A stretch of 42,316 bases of DNA from Dysgonamonadaceae bacterium (lineage in GTDB: Bacteria; Bacteroidota; Bacteroidia; Bacteroidales; Azobacteroidaceae): positions 1-42,316 of the forward strand of contig JAIRVZ010000060.1 in the NCBI GenBank assembly GCA_031253625.1, given 5' to 3'. The translations under genes were made by a program, and so were the position numbers. Below, in pieces: positions 1 through 7,898 of this stretch. Below the pieces are notes generated by a model. The model saw nothing but the letters and a program-made list of their open reading frames with translations, was not told the DNA's origin and did no database searches. Position 1 is the stretch's first letter. Each line of letters begins with the position of its first letter.

Positions 1-8
1 ACGTGGTG

Positions 9-113
9 GCGGCTTCACGCAGGCGGGGGGGGCACGCAGGTTCGGGCGGGCGGTACACTTCCAATTCCCACAAATGTTTCTGCGGGCATACACCCCCGCT
101 TGCGTGAAACCGC
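9..113. repeat. GC-rich imperfect inverted repeat (large stem-loop)
   Basis: Arms at 9-29 and 93-113 are inverted copies of each other with 19 of 21 positions matching; they contain the core TTCACGCA followed by a run of G. The 63-base loop is also GC-rich, in sharp contrast to the AT-rich chromosome. It lies downstream of the small gene at 149-667. It could be a cassette recombination site, a dispersed repeat or a strong terminator; the sequence does not decide. Confidence 0.7.
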
Positions 114-148
114 TCGTTATCTGCTGGCATTTTTTACCGTCTGTTTTT

Positions 149-667
149 TCATAATTTATTTTTACCTCTAAATTTTTCCACAACCTCATCTGTTGAAAGT
201 CCAAGAACTCTTGCTGCATTATAAGCCACCAAATAAGTTTTATGTTCGTGAAATTCACGCAATAAATTGTCCACTCTTTTGTCATTAAAATCTGGAAGCA
301 TATACAAAAAATCAATGATTTGATACTGGTCTGTTACTTTCTTTGCTTCATTCAATGTTATTTCAACCATTTCTTTGTCGCCACAAATTTGAAATATTGA
401 ATGTGCAATAACTATTTTGAAATAACTTTTAGCACTGGATAACAAATCATAAAGTTTCAATAAGGAATTTGTCGATTTTATGTGTCCAAGTCCGATTATT
501 TGCCAAGTATCATTTAAACTCGCAGAGTCAATAAGTTCGTTCTCGGCTATTTTAAGTTCCTCTTTTGTTAATGCGTCCAAAAGGTCAAGTGGAACTCCCT
601 CTTTTCTTTGTGCCCAAGTATTGGCGTTCAAAAAGTCTTTTCTAAATATTTTCAAATTGTCATTCAT
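149..667 (-). CDS. Small HEAT-like helical protein of unknown function
   Basis: This 172-residue protein has no signal peptide or membrane segment, so it is probably cytosolic. I do not recognise a named family. From about residue 45 it is a series of paired amphipathic helices with recurring small residues and a turn before each pair, which resembles HEAT or ARM repeats that act as protein-binding scaffolds. Such small solo proteins also occur as immunity proteins, but there is no toxin beside it. The gene stands alone, flanked on both sides by GC-rich palindromic DNA (1-148 and 690-770) unlike the rest of the window, and it has a possible promoter at 735-742. This suggests a cassette-like acquisition. 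The start at 667 is the first ATG of the frame and leaves a leader of about 60 bases. The existence of the gene is likely; its function is unknown. Confidence 0.7.
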   Translation of the reverse strand: MNDNLKIFRKDFLNANTWAQRKEGVPLDLLDALTKEELKIAENELIDSASLNDTWQIIGLGHIKSTNSLLKLYDLLSSAKSYFKIVIAHSIFQICGDKEMVEITLNEAKKVTDQYQIIDFLYMLPDFNDKRVDNLLREFHEHKTYLVAYNAARVLGLSTDEVVEKFRGKNKL

Positions 668-734
668 TGTCTTAATTTTTCAATTTTCGCTTTTCATTGT
701 CCGCACGCGCTGTCCGCCGCTTGCAGACAACTTG

Positions 735-742
735 CAAATATA
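735..742 (-). promoter_or_regulatory. Possible -7 box for the HEAT-like gene
   Basis: The minus strand reads TATATTTG, an exact match to the Bacteroidota -7 consensus TAnnTTTG. It lies about 70 bases upstream of the start at 667 and inside the GC-rich flank. No TTG at the usual -33 spacing was found. Confidence 0.45.
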
Positions 743-781
743 CGCATGTTGGGCTAATAATTTAGCCTAAAATACTCAGAT

Positions 782-2572
782 TTATTCATCATCAGAGAAA
801 TTTTCTACTAAAATATCTCGATAGGCATTAAATATTTTTGATTTTGAAACGAATCCCACATATTTTCCGGCATCATCGATAACCGGCAAATTCCATGCGT
901 TGGTTTCGTCGAATATTTGCATGATTTTTTCCATCGGTAAGTTGATGTTTAATTTGGCAGGTGGTGAAACCATGAATTTCTGAACCTTGAATCTGTCATA
1001 TAATTCCGGACGGAACATGATATTTCTTATATCATCCAATAGGACAACTCCTTTCATTTTTCCTTCATCGTCGGTTACCGGGAAAACATTTCTATTTGAT
1101 TGAGCGATGACTTTTACCATATCGCCCAGCGTCATTTCGGGATGTACAATTTTCAAATCGGTTTCGATTACGGAGTCTAAGTTTAATAGCGTTAATACGG
1201 CTTTGTCTTTATGGTGTGTCAACAATTCTCCTTTTTTAGCCAATCGCATGGCATAAATACTGTGTCGTTCAAAAGCAATAATGGTAAGATAGGCACTGAT
1301 TGCGACTATCATCAGAGGCAAAAATAAATCGAATCCACCTGTTAATTCTGCGATAAGGAAAACCGCAGTCAAAGGTGCGTGCATTACGCCCGACATCATT
1401 CCTGCCATTCCCATTAATGCAAAGTTTTCTTCCGGAAGGTGAAAAGATTGGTTGAAAAAGTAATTCGCTGAATGAGAAAATGTGAATCCGGTTATACAAC
1501 CCAAGAAAAGGGTAGGAGCAAAAATTCCTCCGCATCCACCGCCTCCGTTGGTAGCACTCGACGCAAAAACTTTGAAGAAAATGATTAAAAGCGAAAAAAT
1601 AATAATGCCCCAATAATTGTCTTTCAAAGAATAGAAAAAACTTCCGTCTAATATGGTATTGTGTTCGTTACTTAAGAGTGCGCCAATGGTATCGTATCCT
1701 TCTCCGTAAAGAGGTGGTAATAAGAAAATTAGAACGCTCAAGATAATACCTCCGACAATAAATTTTTTCCAAAAACCGCCTAATTTCCGGAAAATTCCTT
1801 CCGTCCAAATCATGGCGCGAGTGAAATATAATGATATTAATCCGCAAGCAATACCCAACAGTAGCACGTATGGTATGCGCGATATTATGAATGGCTCCAC
1901 TTGTGTGAACCTGAACATCGCCTCTGTTCCGGTGAAAATATACGAAACTGTGGCAGCTGTTACTGAGGCTATTAACAAAGGCAATACAGAACCCAAGGTT
2001 AAATCGAGCATCAATACTTCGATTGTGAAAATCAATCCTGCAATAGGAGCTTTGAAAATTCCGGCAATGGCACCTGCTGCGCCACAACCGACCAATAACA
2101 TCAATGTTTTTTGTTCCATCTTGAAAATTCGACCAAGGTTGGAACCTATCGCGGCGCCTGTCAATACAATCGGTGCTTCTGCTCCTACGGAACCTCCGAA
2201 CCCGATGGTAGCCGAACTGGCAACTATCGAAGTCCATGTATTGTGAGGTTTAATACGGCTTTTTCGCTGTGAAATCGCATACAGGATTTTAGTAACCCCA
2301 TGCCCAATATCGTCTTTGACAACATATTTGACGAATAAACCGGCAATCAATATGCCAATGATCGGGTATATTAAATACAAGTAATTGGCATTGCTGATGT
2401 CCATTCTTTCGGTAAGAATATGTTGAATAAAATGGATGGCACTTTTGAGCGTAATGGCAGCAATAGCAGCACATAAACCAACTAAAAAGCTGATTATGAG
2501 GATAAAATGTTTCTCTTTGATATGTTTTTCCCGCCAAAGGAGTAGCGAGTCAAACCACTTTACGGATGTCAT
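782..2572 (-). CDS. ClC-family chloride channel/antiporter with C-terminal CBS domains
   Basis: This 596-residue inner-membrane protein belongs to the voltage-gated chloride channel family. About ten hydrophobic segments fill residues 20-450. The anion-path motif GSVGAEAP (residues 127-134) carries the gating glutamate E132, and a glycine-rich GGIFAP motif follows in the second half. The first selectivity motif (GSGIP in classical members) is replaced around residue 90 by GHGV, as in many bacterial ClCs. Two CBS domains occupy roughly residues 470-590 and probably bind adenosine nucleotides to regulate transport. It is the last gene of the operon tsaC - sugar transferase - ClC, five bases behind the transferase. 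The likely role is anion/proton exchange or acid resistance. The sequence does not settle whether it is a channel or an exchanger. Confidence 0.93.
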   Translation of the reverse strand: MTSVKWFDSLLLWREKHIKEKHFILIISFLVGLCAAIAAITLKSAIHFIQHILTERMDISNANYLYLIYPIIGILIAGLFVKYVVKDDIGHGVTKILYAISQRKSRIKPHNTWTSIVASSATIGFGGSVGAEAPIVLTGAAIGSNLGRIFKMEQKTLMLLVGCGAAGAIAGIFKAPIAGLIFTIEVLMLDLTLGSVLPLLIASVTAATVSYIFTGTEAMFRFTQVEPFIISRIPYVLLLGIACGLISLYFTRAMIWTEGIFRKLGGFWKKFIVGGIILSVLIFLLPPLYGEGYDTIGALLSNEHNTILDGSFFYSLKDNYWGIIIFSLLIIFFKVFASSATNGGGGCGGIFAPTLFLGCITGFTFSHSANYFFNQSFHLPEENFALMGMAGMMSGVMHAPLTAVFLIAELTGGFDLFLPLMIVAISAYLTIIAFERHSIYAMRLAKKGELLTHHKDKAVLTLLNLDSVIETDLKIVHPEMTLGDMVKVIAQSNRNVFPVTDDEGKMKGVVLLDDIRNIMFRPELYDRFKVQKFMVSPPAKLNINLPMEKIMQIFDETNAWNLPVIDDAGKYVGFVSKSKIFNAYRDILVENFSDDE

Positions 2573-2577
2573 AAAAA

Positions 2578-3951
2578 TTAAATGCCTTTTCCTGTAATAA
2601 CAGTTCTTATCGTGTATATTAAAATTTTGAAATCCAACGATAATGACATGTTTTCGTAATACAAAATGTCGTATTCGATACGTTCAATCATCTGGTTTAC
2701 CGTCGATGCGTAACCGTATTTCACCATTCCCCATGATGTTATGCCGGGTTTGACGTTGTGAAGTAAGTAGAAGTAAGGAGCCGTTTTTACTATCTTGTCG
2801 ATAAAATATTTCCGTTCCGGACGAGGCCCCACCAGCGACATATCTCCTTTCAGGACATTCCAGAATTGAGGCAATTCGTCGAAACGATATTTTCTCATAA
2901 CACGACCAAATTTGGTAATCCGTTCATCATTTTCAGACGATAGTTGAGGTCCCGATTGCTCGGCATCTTCGCTCATTGTCCGGAATTTATAAATTGTAAA
3001 CGGCTTACCCAAATATCCGATTCTTTCTTGTTTCAGAATAACAGTCCCCGGTGAATCCAACTTTATTCTTAACGCCAAATAAGCATATAAAGGGGATAGC
3101 AAAAGTAATACAAAAAACGAAACAATCTTATCTAAAGTGTTTTTTATATTTTTCTCGCATTCGGAAAAATTATTGTCGGCAATATTTATCAACGGAACGG
3201 CATCAATAGATTCTATTTTAACTTTTCCGGTTAAAATTTTTGTATAGGTGGCCGGCACTTTAATAGGCAGTTTGTATTGATACAACGAATACAGTAAACT
3301 CAACAGTTCATTGTTGTTTTCCGTATCGATGGCTACAATCAGTTCTTCGATGTTTTGCTCTTTTATAATCTGTCCTAAATCAGATAAATTTTCTTTTGAA
3401 ACATTGACATGTCCGACTATTGTATAGCCTAATGATTTGGAAGGTTTTTCCAACATTTTTTTAGTTTGTATGGCATTTTTTGCCGTACCAAGAATCAAAG
3501 CCCTGATAGTCCATTCTCTGCTGTGAATTTTTTTTGTAGCAGCTTGTGTAATTATTAAACGGAAAATATAAGTAAAACAGAAATTCAACAAAAACAAATA
3601 GGCAAATAGTTCATAATAAACATTTAACGAATGTGGTAATTTGTTTAATAAGAGTGTGAAGAATACAACTATTGTTCCTATAATAGATACGAAGAAAGTT
3701 GAGAAAAACTCTGATAATCGTGATTTTTCGAGCAATTTATTGTAGTATCCTGAATAATAATGAAGAATAAGCCAAAAGGCAGGAATAAGTAATTGTCCCC
3801 ATAAAATGGTATCTTTCATCAAAAAATTAGGTAGATTGCTAAATGCGATCTCCATTTTGTAATAACGGATGATATTGAACAGGAACCACGACAAAGAAAC
3901 CGATGCAAAATCGGCAATTAAGTATTTAATCAATTGCGTCCTGTTTTTCAT
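2578..3951 (-). CDS. Exopolysaccharide polyprenyl glycosylphosphotransferase (WcaJ/CpsE type)
   Basis: This 457-residue membrane protein should start capsule or exopolysaccharide repeat units by moving a sugar-1-phosphate from a nucleotide sugar to undecaprenyl phosphate. The N-terminal half has four to five membrane helices (residues 10-135), followed by a cytosolic Rossmann-like region (about 145-265). A further membrane segment at about 275-295 leads into the catalytic bacterial-sugar-transferase domain. That domain shows KFRTM (322-326) and the signature around DELPQFWNVLKGDMSLVGPR (358-377). Six bases separate it from tsaC and five from the ClC gene, so all three are probably cotranscribed. 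No other glycan genes are nearby, so it may act with a locus elsewhere. The sugar specificity cannot be read. Confidence 0.92.
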   Translation of the reverse strand: MKNRTQLIKYLIADFASVSLSWFLFNIIRYYKMEIAFSNLPNFLMKDTILWGQLLIPAFWLILHYYSGYYNKLLEKSRLSEFFSTFFVSIIGTIVVFFTLLLNKLPHSLNVYYELFAYLFLLNFCFTYIFRLIITQAATKKIHSREWTIRALILGTAKNAIQTKKMLEKPSKSLGYTIVGHVNVSKENLSDLGQIIKEQNIEELIVAIDTENNNELLSLLYSLYQYKLPIKVPATYTKILTGKVKIESIDAVPLINIADNNFSECEKNIKNTLDKIVSFFVLLLLSPLYAYLALRIKLDSPGTVILKQERIGYLGKPFTIYKFRTMSEDAEQSGPQLSSENDERITKFGRVMRKYRFDELPQFWNVLKGDMSLVGPRPERKYFIDKIVKTAPYFYLLHNVKPGITSWGMVKYGYASTVNQMIERIEYDILYYENMSLSLDFKILIYTIRTVITGKGI

Positions 3952-3957
3952 GCCGTT

Positions 3958-4521
3958 TTACTCCCGTATAATTTTTACAACGCCACCGCTTTCTAATTTA
4001 ATGATAGAAGATGGCTTTGATTTTGTTAAGTCATCTTGCCTATAATTAACGACATAATCGACAGCATTGATGATTGCGGATTCTATTTCCGGGAAATTAG
4101 CCGGACTTGGATTTCCGCTGATATTGGCAGATGTAGAAACGATTGGTTTCTTGAATCTGCGACAAAGTTCTTTCGAAAAATTTTCTTGGGTGATACGGAT
4201 TCCGATACTTTCGTCTTCTGCAATAAGATTTGGAGCCAGATTTTTCGCTCCCGAATAAATGATGGTAAGCGGCTTATCTGAAAGTTCTATCAAATCCAGT
4301 GCAATATCGGGGCAATCAGATACAAAGTAATCTAATTTTGCAGAAGAATCGAGCAATACAAGCATTGACTTCGAATCGGCTCTCTGCTTGATTGCATATA
4401 TTCTTTTTACTGCCTCTTCGTTGGTTGCATCACATCCGATACCCCAAATCGTATCGGTTGGGTACAAGATGATTCCTCCTTTTAATAGTACATCGCAGGC
4501 TTTTTTTATATCTTCTTCCAT
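3958..4521 (-). CDS. tsaC: Threonylcarbamoyl-AMP synthase (Sua5/YciO/YrdC family)
   Basis: The enzyme makes threonylcarbamoyl-AMP from threonine, bicarbonate and ATP, the first step of the t6A37 modification of ANN-decoding tRNAs. The YrdC signature is clear near the N-terminus (YPTDTIWGIGCDAT), followed by the nucleotide- and phosphate-binding residues around KQRADSKSM and the STSANISGNPSP segment. I chose the ATG at 4519-4521, giving 187 residues, the usual TsaC length. An in-frame ATG at 4584 would add 21 residues of low-complexity sequence with no family match. The gene heads a three-gene operon and diverges from the amidohydrolase at 4596. A TACATTTG -7 box on the minus strand at 4603-4610 could serve it. 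Confidence 0.93.
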   Translation of the reverse strand: MEEDIKKACDVLLKGGIILYPTDTIWGIGCDATNEEAVKRIYAIKQRADSKSMLVLLDSSAKLDYFVSDCPDIALDLIELSDKPLTIIYSGAKNLAPNLIAEDESIGIRITQENFSKELCRRFKKPIVSTSANISGNPSPANFPEIESAIINAVDYVVNYRQDDLTKSKPSSIIKLESGGVVKIIRE

Positions 4522-4550
4522 TTTAATACTTATACAGTCTGTATTTTTGC

Positions 4551-4558
4551 TATTTTTG
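4551..4558 (+). promoter_or_regulatory. Possible -7 box for the M20 amidohydrolase (duplicated)
   Basis: TATTTTTG matches TAnnTTTG 37 bases before the start at 4596. An identical copy lies at 4542-4549, nine bases upstream. No TTG is found at the expected -33 distance for either. Confidence 0.45.
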
Positions 4559-4595
4559 TACTTATTTTTAACGTTTATAAGCAATTAATATTGTT

Positions 4596-5795
4596 ATGCC
4601 TGCAAATGTAGTAATTTTACAAATAAAAAAGAAGGTCGAAGATAATCATTCGGATGTAGTGAAAGATTATCAATATTTGCACGCCCATCCGGAATTATCT
4701 TACAAAGAATATATCACATCAGCATATATTCAAACTCAATTATCCGCTTTGGGTATAAAATTCATTTCCGGAATAGCAGGAACCGGTGTTATGGGTATTA
4801 TCGAAGGGAAAAATCCTTGTAAAAAAATCGTTGGTTTGAGGGCTGATATGGATGCTTTGGCTATCTGCGAAACCAATGATATTCCGTATAAATCTCAATA
4901 TAAGGATGTTATGCACGCTTGTGGGCATGATGTGCATACGGCATCTTTGCTCGGCGTTGCAAGAATATTGAACGAGCTGAAACACGAATTTGAAGGCACT
5001 GTATTATTGATTTTTCAACCGGGAGAAGAAAAGCATCCCGGAGGTGCTCGTCTGATGTTGGAATCCGGTATTTTTAACGAATTGAAACCCGATTTGCTTA
5101 TTGCGCAACATGTATATGTAGATTATAGGGTAGGGGAGGTCGGTTTTGAATCGGGAGTTATTATGGCCGCTGCCGACGAGGTGCATATAAAAATCAAAGG
5201 AAAAGGTGGACACGGAGCTTTGCCACATTTGGTAAACGATACGGTTTTGGCTGCAAGTCAGTGTATTGTGTCGATGCAACAAATTGTGAGCCGGAGAAGT
5301 AATCCGTTCAATCCGGTGGTGCTTAGTTTCGGAAAATTGCTGGCTTTGGGAGATACAAACATTATTCCTGATGAAGTAACCATTGCCGGAACGCTTAGAA
5401 CAATGAACGAAGGGGAACGAGTCAAAATAAAAGAGTTGATAAAATCTGTTGCCATCCATACGGCAGAGGCACACGGCTGTTCTTGCGAAATTGAAGTATA
5501 CGATGGTTATCCTTGCGTAAAAAATGATGAGCAAATAACATCAATGGCTAAATCATTTGCTACAGAATATTTGGGAGCAGTATCCGTAAAAGGCTTGGAA
5601 AGGCGTATGACCGGTGAAGATTTCGGATTTTTCTCGCAATTATATCCGACTACATTTTACCGGTTTGGTGTGAGAGGTCGTAATCAATCAGGCGGGTTGC
5701 ACACTTCTGATTTTCTTATTGACGATGAGGCTTTGAAAACTTCCGTAGGGGTAATGAGTTATCTTGCCTGTAGGTTTTTGGACGTAGCTTTATGA
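4596..5795 (+). CDS. M20 family amidohydrolase (N-acyl-amino-acid/hippurate hydrolase type)
   Basis: This 399-residue cytosolic metalloenzyme should hydrolyse an amide bond, releasing an amino acid from an N-acyl derivative. The M20D features are in order: LHAHPELSYKEY (28-39), LRADMDAL (81-88), the metal ligands in MHACGHDVHTA (106-116) and the catalytic glutamate in QPGEE (141-145). A dimerisation lid domain follows, with GGHGALPH near residue 205, and the last metal ligand lies in the C-terminal region around LHTSDF. There is no signal peptide. Its stop overlaps the stop of the opposing radical SAM gene by six bases. Substrates in this family (hippurate, indole-acetyl amino acids, N-acetyl-diaminopimelate) cannot be told apart by eye, so no symbol is given. 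Confidence 0.93.
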   Translation: MPANVVILQIKKKVEDNHSDVVKDYQYLHAHPELSYKEYITSAYIQTQLSALGIKFISGIAGTGVMGIIEGKNPCKKIVGLRADMDALAICETNDIPYKSQYKDVMHACGHDVHTASLLGVARILNELKHEFEGTVLLIFQPGEEKHPGGARLMLESGIFNELKPDLLIAQHVYVDYRVGEVGFESGVIMAAADEVHIKIKGKGGHGALPHLVNDTVLAASQCIVSMQQIVSRRSNPFNPVVLSFGKLLALGDTNIIPDEVTIAGTLRTMNEGERVKIKELIKSVAIHTAEAHGCSCEIEVYDGYPCVKNDEQITSMAKSFATEYLGAVSVKGLERRMTGEDFGFFSQLYPTTFYRFGVRGRNQSGGLHTSDFLIDDEALKTSVGVMSYLACRFLDVAL

Positions 5796-6854
5796 AATGT
5801 CGTAATTAAAATGCTCGTTGAGTTTGCGATTTTTTTTCCGAAGAAATATATTTTTGAATAACAAAAGAGACAAGTTTTTCCGTTTGGAATAACTCTCATA
5901 AGAGTCTGTGTTATAATCGAAATCACTTCTCCAGCACGTTCGGTGTGAGATGTAACAAAAGGTTGATTCAACGACGCTGCTGTTTATGTTATTTGAATTC
6001 TCTACGATGTTGATTTTTTCGGGAGCAATACAGGTTATATTCCTTTTCGAACATTCTTTTTTGATGATTTCAATACATGAATCATACATTTCTTCTAACT
6101 TGTTGTGACTGAAATTATTGTATGCAGTTTCTCCCATTTTTTGGATGGGACGCAGTTGTAAGATGTCGAAATTCAAGTCGTTGAAAACATCAAAAAATTC
6201 CCTCAATTCAAGAAAATTGTCCTCATTCATGGTGTAATTAATTCGTATTTTGAAACCGGGATATTTCTTTTTGGCGTCAGAAAGGTATTTCAAACTTTGG
6301 CAAAAAATTTCGTAGTTGCTGTTCGTCATGAAATACTCGTAAGTTTCCTTTTTTACTCCGTGCATGGATATGGTAACTTCGTTAAGTCCTTCAGATATAT
6401 ACTCTTGAATGGTTTCTTCCGTTAATAAAACACCATTTGTTGTTAACGATATGTAGGGTACGTTATACTTTTTGGCCAATTTAATTAACAAAGGTGTTGA
6501 TTTAGAAATGGTAGGTTCTGCTCCGCATCCGATTTGAACTTTTAATGCTCTGTGGAATAATGCTTTGGCAATTTTTCCCAAATCTTCATCAGTCATTTTC
6601 CCTATAAGTGTTTTTCTTTTTTCGTCGTCACTGAAATAGCACATTCTACAGCGTAAATTGCAATTGACTACAGGGTCAATGAATATGCCTAAATACCGTT
6701 TTTTCAAGATATGTAACAGGAAAATTCCCAATAACTTTACTCGGGGACTTTTTATCTTGTTAAAGTATTTCAATTTCTTGTAAATATCCACAGAAAATAT
6801 TTTTAATATGATGTTTGAATTTGCGAAAGTATACAAAATATTCTGAAAAGTCAT
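5790..6854 (-). CDS. Radical SAM protein (MoaA/PqqE-like)
   Basis: The 354-residue protein carries the radical SAM cluster motif CNLRCRMC, with cysteines at residues 65, 69 and 72. The expected barrel follows, including a TTNG motif in the S-adenosylmethionine-binding region. A hydrophobic, basic stretch of about 55 residues precedes the motif, as in Bacteroidota radical SAM proteins that sit near polysaccharide or lipid genes. The C-terminal part has only a few cysteines (TCIAPE, then FCYISHRTCW), so any SPASM auxiliary-cluster domain is degenerate. I chose the ATG at 6852-6854; an upstream in-frame start at 7001 would run into the opposing GNAT gene and has no family support. The substrate is unknown. 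It is convergent with the M20 gene and divergent from the lipid operon. Confidence 0.85.
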   Translation of the reverse strand: MTFQNILYTFANSNIILKIFSVDIYKKLKYFNKIKSPRVKLLGIFLLHILKKRYLGIFIDPVVNCNLRCRMCYFSDDEKRKTLIGKMTDEDLGKIAKALFHRALKVQIGCGAEPTISKSTPLLIKLAKKYNVPYISLTTNGVLLTEETIQEYISEGLNEVTISMHGVKKETYEYFMTNSNYEIFCQSLKYLSDAKKKYPGFKIRINYTMNEDNFLELREFFDVFNDLNFDILQLRPIQKMGETAYNNFSHNKLEEMYDSCIEIIKKECSKRNITCIAPEKINIVENSNNINSSVVESTFCYISHRTCWRSDFDYNTDSYESYSKRKNLSLLLFKNIFLRKKNRKLNEHFNYDIS

Positions 6855-6861
6855 ATATTTG
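6854..6861 (+). promoter_or_regulatory. Possible -7 box for the GNAT-phospholipid operon
   Basis: TATATTTG matches TAnnTTTG 26 bases before the ATG at 6888. It abuts the first codon of the divergent radical SAM gene, so the two promoters must overlap. Confidence 0.5.
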
Positions 6862-6887
6862 CGCAATACAATTTTTATCAAGATAAA

Positions 6888-7898
6888 ATGAACAACAACA
6901 ATTTTGAATTGCGCGAATGGCAGCTGTCCGATGTGGAATCGCTTGCCGAAAATGCCAATAATATCCTTATTTGGAATAACCTCCGTGATGCGCTCCCTCA
7001 TCCTTATTTTGAAAAAGACGCAAAAGAGTATATCGAAATGGTGTTATCCCAACCTAAACCTGCCACTCTTTTTGCGATTGTTGTCGAAGGGAAGGCTGTT
7101 GGCAGTATCGGTTTTTTCCCCCGAACAGATGTTGAACGAATTAGTGCCGAGTTGGGCTACTTTATTGGTGAAGATTATTGGGATAAAGGAATCATGACCG
7201 AGGCCGTTAAACAAATCATAACGTATGCTTTTACTACTCTTCCATTAGAGAAGATTTATGCAACGCCTTTTGAGTTCAATATTGCTTCGCAGAAAGTATT
7301 ACAAAAAGCAGGTTTTGAGCGGGAGGCCATATTGAAACAAGCTGCGATAAAAAATGGTAAAATCGTTGATTTACATTATTACAGCATGTTCAAAAGCCGG
7401 TGGTTGGAATCAGTAGAAATCCGTCCTTTGAATAAAGAAGATCTTCCCATATTAAAAGACTTACTGTATGAGGCCATTTTCATACCAGAAGGTGTCGAGC
7501 CGCCTTCACGCGACATCATCGAAAAGCCTGAGATAGATGTTTATATCCGGGATTTTGGAAATAAAAAAGATGACTTATGCTTGTTGGCCACTATCTACGG
7601 CAAAATCATCGGAGGCGTGTGGGTGCGCACCTTGGCAGATGAAATCAAAGGCTTTGGGAACATTGACCCTGAAACTCCCGAATTTGCCATTTCAGTTTTT
7701 AAAGAATATCGCAATATGGGAATTGGAACAGTTTTAATGCAGCACATGTTTGATCTTATGGCCCATAAAGGTTATAAACAGACGTCATTAAGTGTAGACA
7801 AAGCAAACTATGCCGTGAAAATGTACAAAAAACTCGGTTTTGAAATTATATGCGAGAATGAACATGATTATATTATGGTATGTAAATTAGGGAATTAA
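6888..7898 (+). CDS. Tandem-domain GNAT N-acetyltransferase
   Basis: This 336-residue protein is two GNAT folds in one chain. Residues 1-170 resemble the RimJ/RimL type, with FELREW at the start and an acetyl-CoA loop near DYWDKGIMTEAV. Residues 172-336 form a second, differently related GNAT domain with the RNMGIGTVLM pyrophosphate-binding motif. Both probably bind acetyl-CoA in the cytosol; the acceptor is unknown. It opens a five-gene operon. Its stop is followed directly by the ATG of the CDP-alcohol phosphatidyltransferase, which argues for coupled translation. The fusion may be a two-step acetylating enzyme or have one inactive half. Family assignment is firm, function open. Confidence 0.88.
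   Translation: MNNNNFELREWQLSDVESLAENANNILIWNNLRDALPHPYFEKDAKEYIEMVLSQPKPATLFAIVVEGKAVGSIGFFPRTDVERISAELGYFIGEDYWDKGIMTEAVKQIITYAFTTLPLEKIYATPFEFNIASQKVLQKAGFEREAILKQAAIKNGKIVDLHYYSMFKSRWLESVEIRPLNKEDLPILKDLLYEAIFIPEGVEPPSRDIIEKPEIDVYIRDFGNKKDDLCLLATIYGKIIGGVWVRTLADEIKGFGNIDPETPEFAISVFKEYRNMGIGTVLMQHMFDLMAHKGYKQTSLSVDKANYAVKMYKKLGFEIICENEHDYIMVCKLGN

Noticed and set aside
748..754. Integron attC site
   Set aside because: GTTGGGC fits the core GTTRRRY, but no matching RYYYAAC partner with the paired inner boxes was found, and no integrase is in the window. Kept only as a possibility in the findings.
1668..2237. Long alternative-frame ORFs inside the ClC gene
   Set aside because: They lie within a well-conserved ClC coding region and translate to arginine/histidine-rich, non-protein-like sequence.
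6855..7001. Longer radical SAM start overlapping the GNAT gene
   Set aside because: The extension is hydrophobic non-homologous sequence opposite the GNAT coding region.
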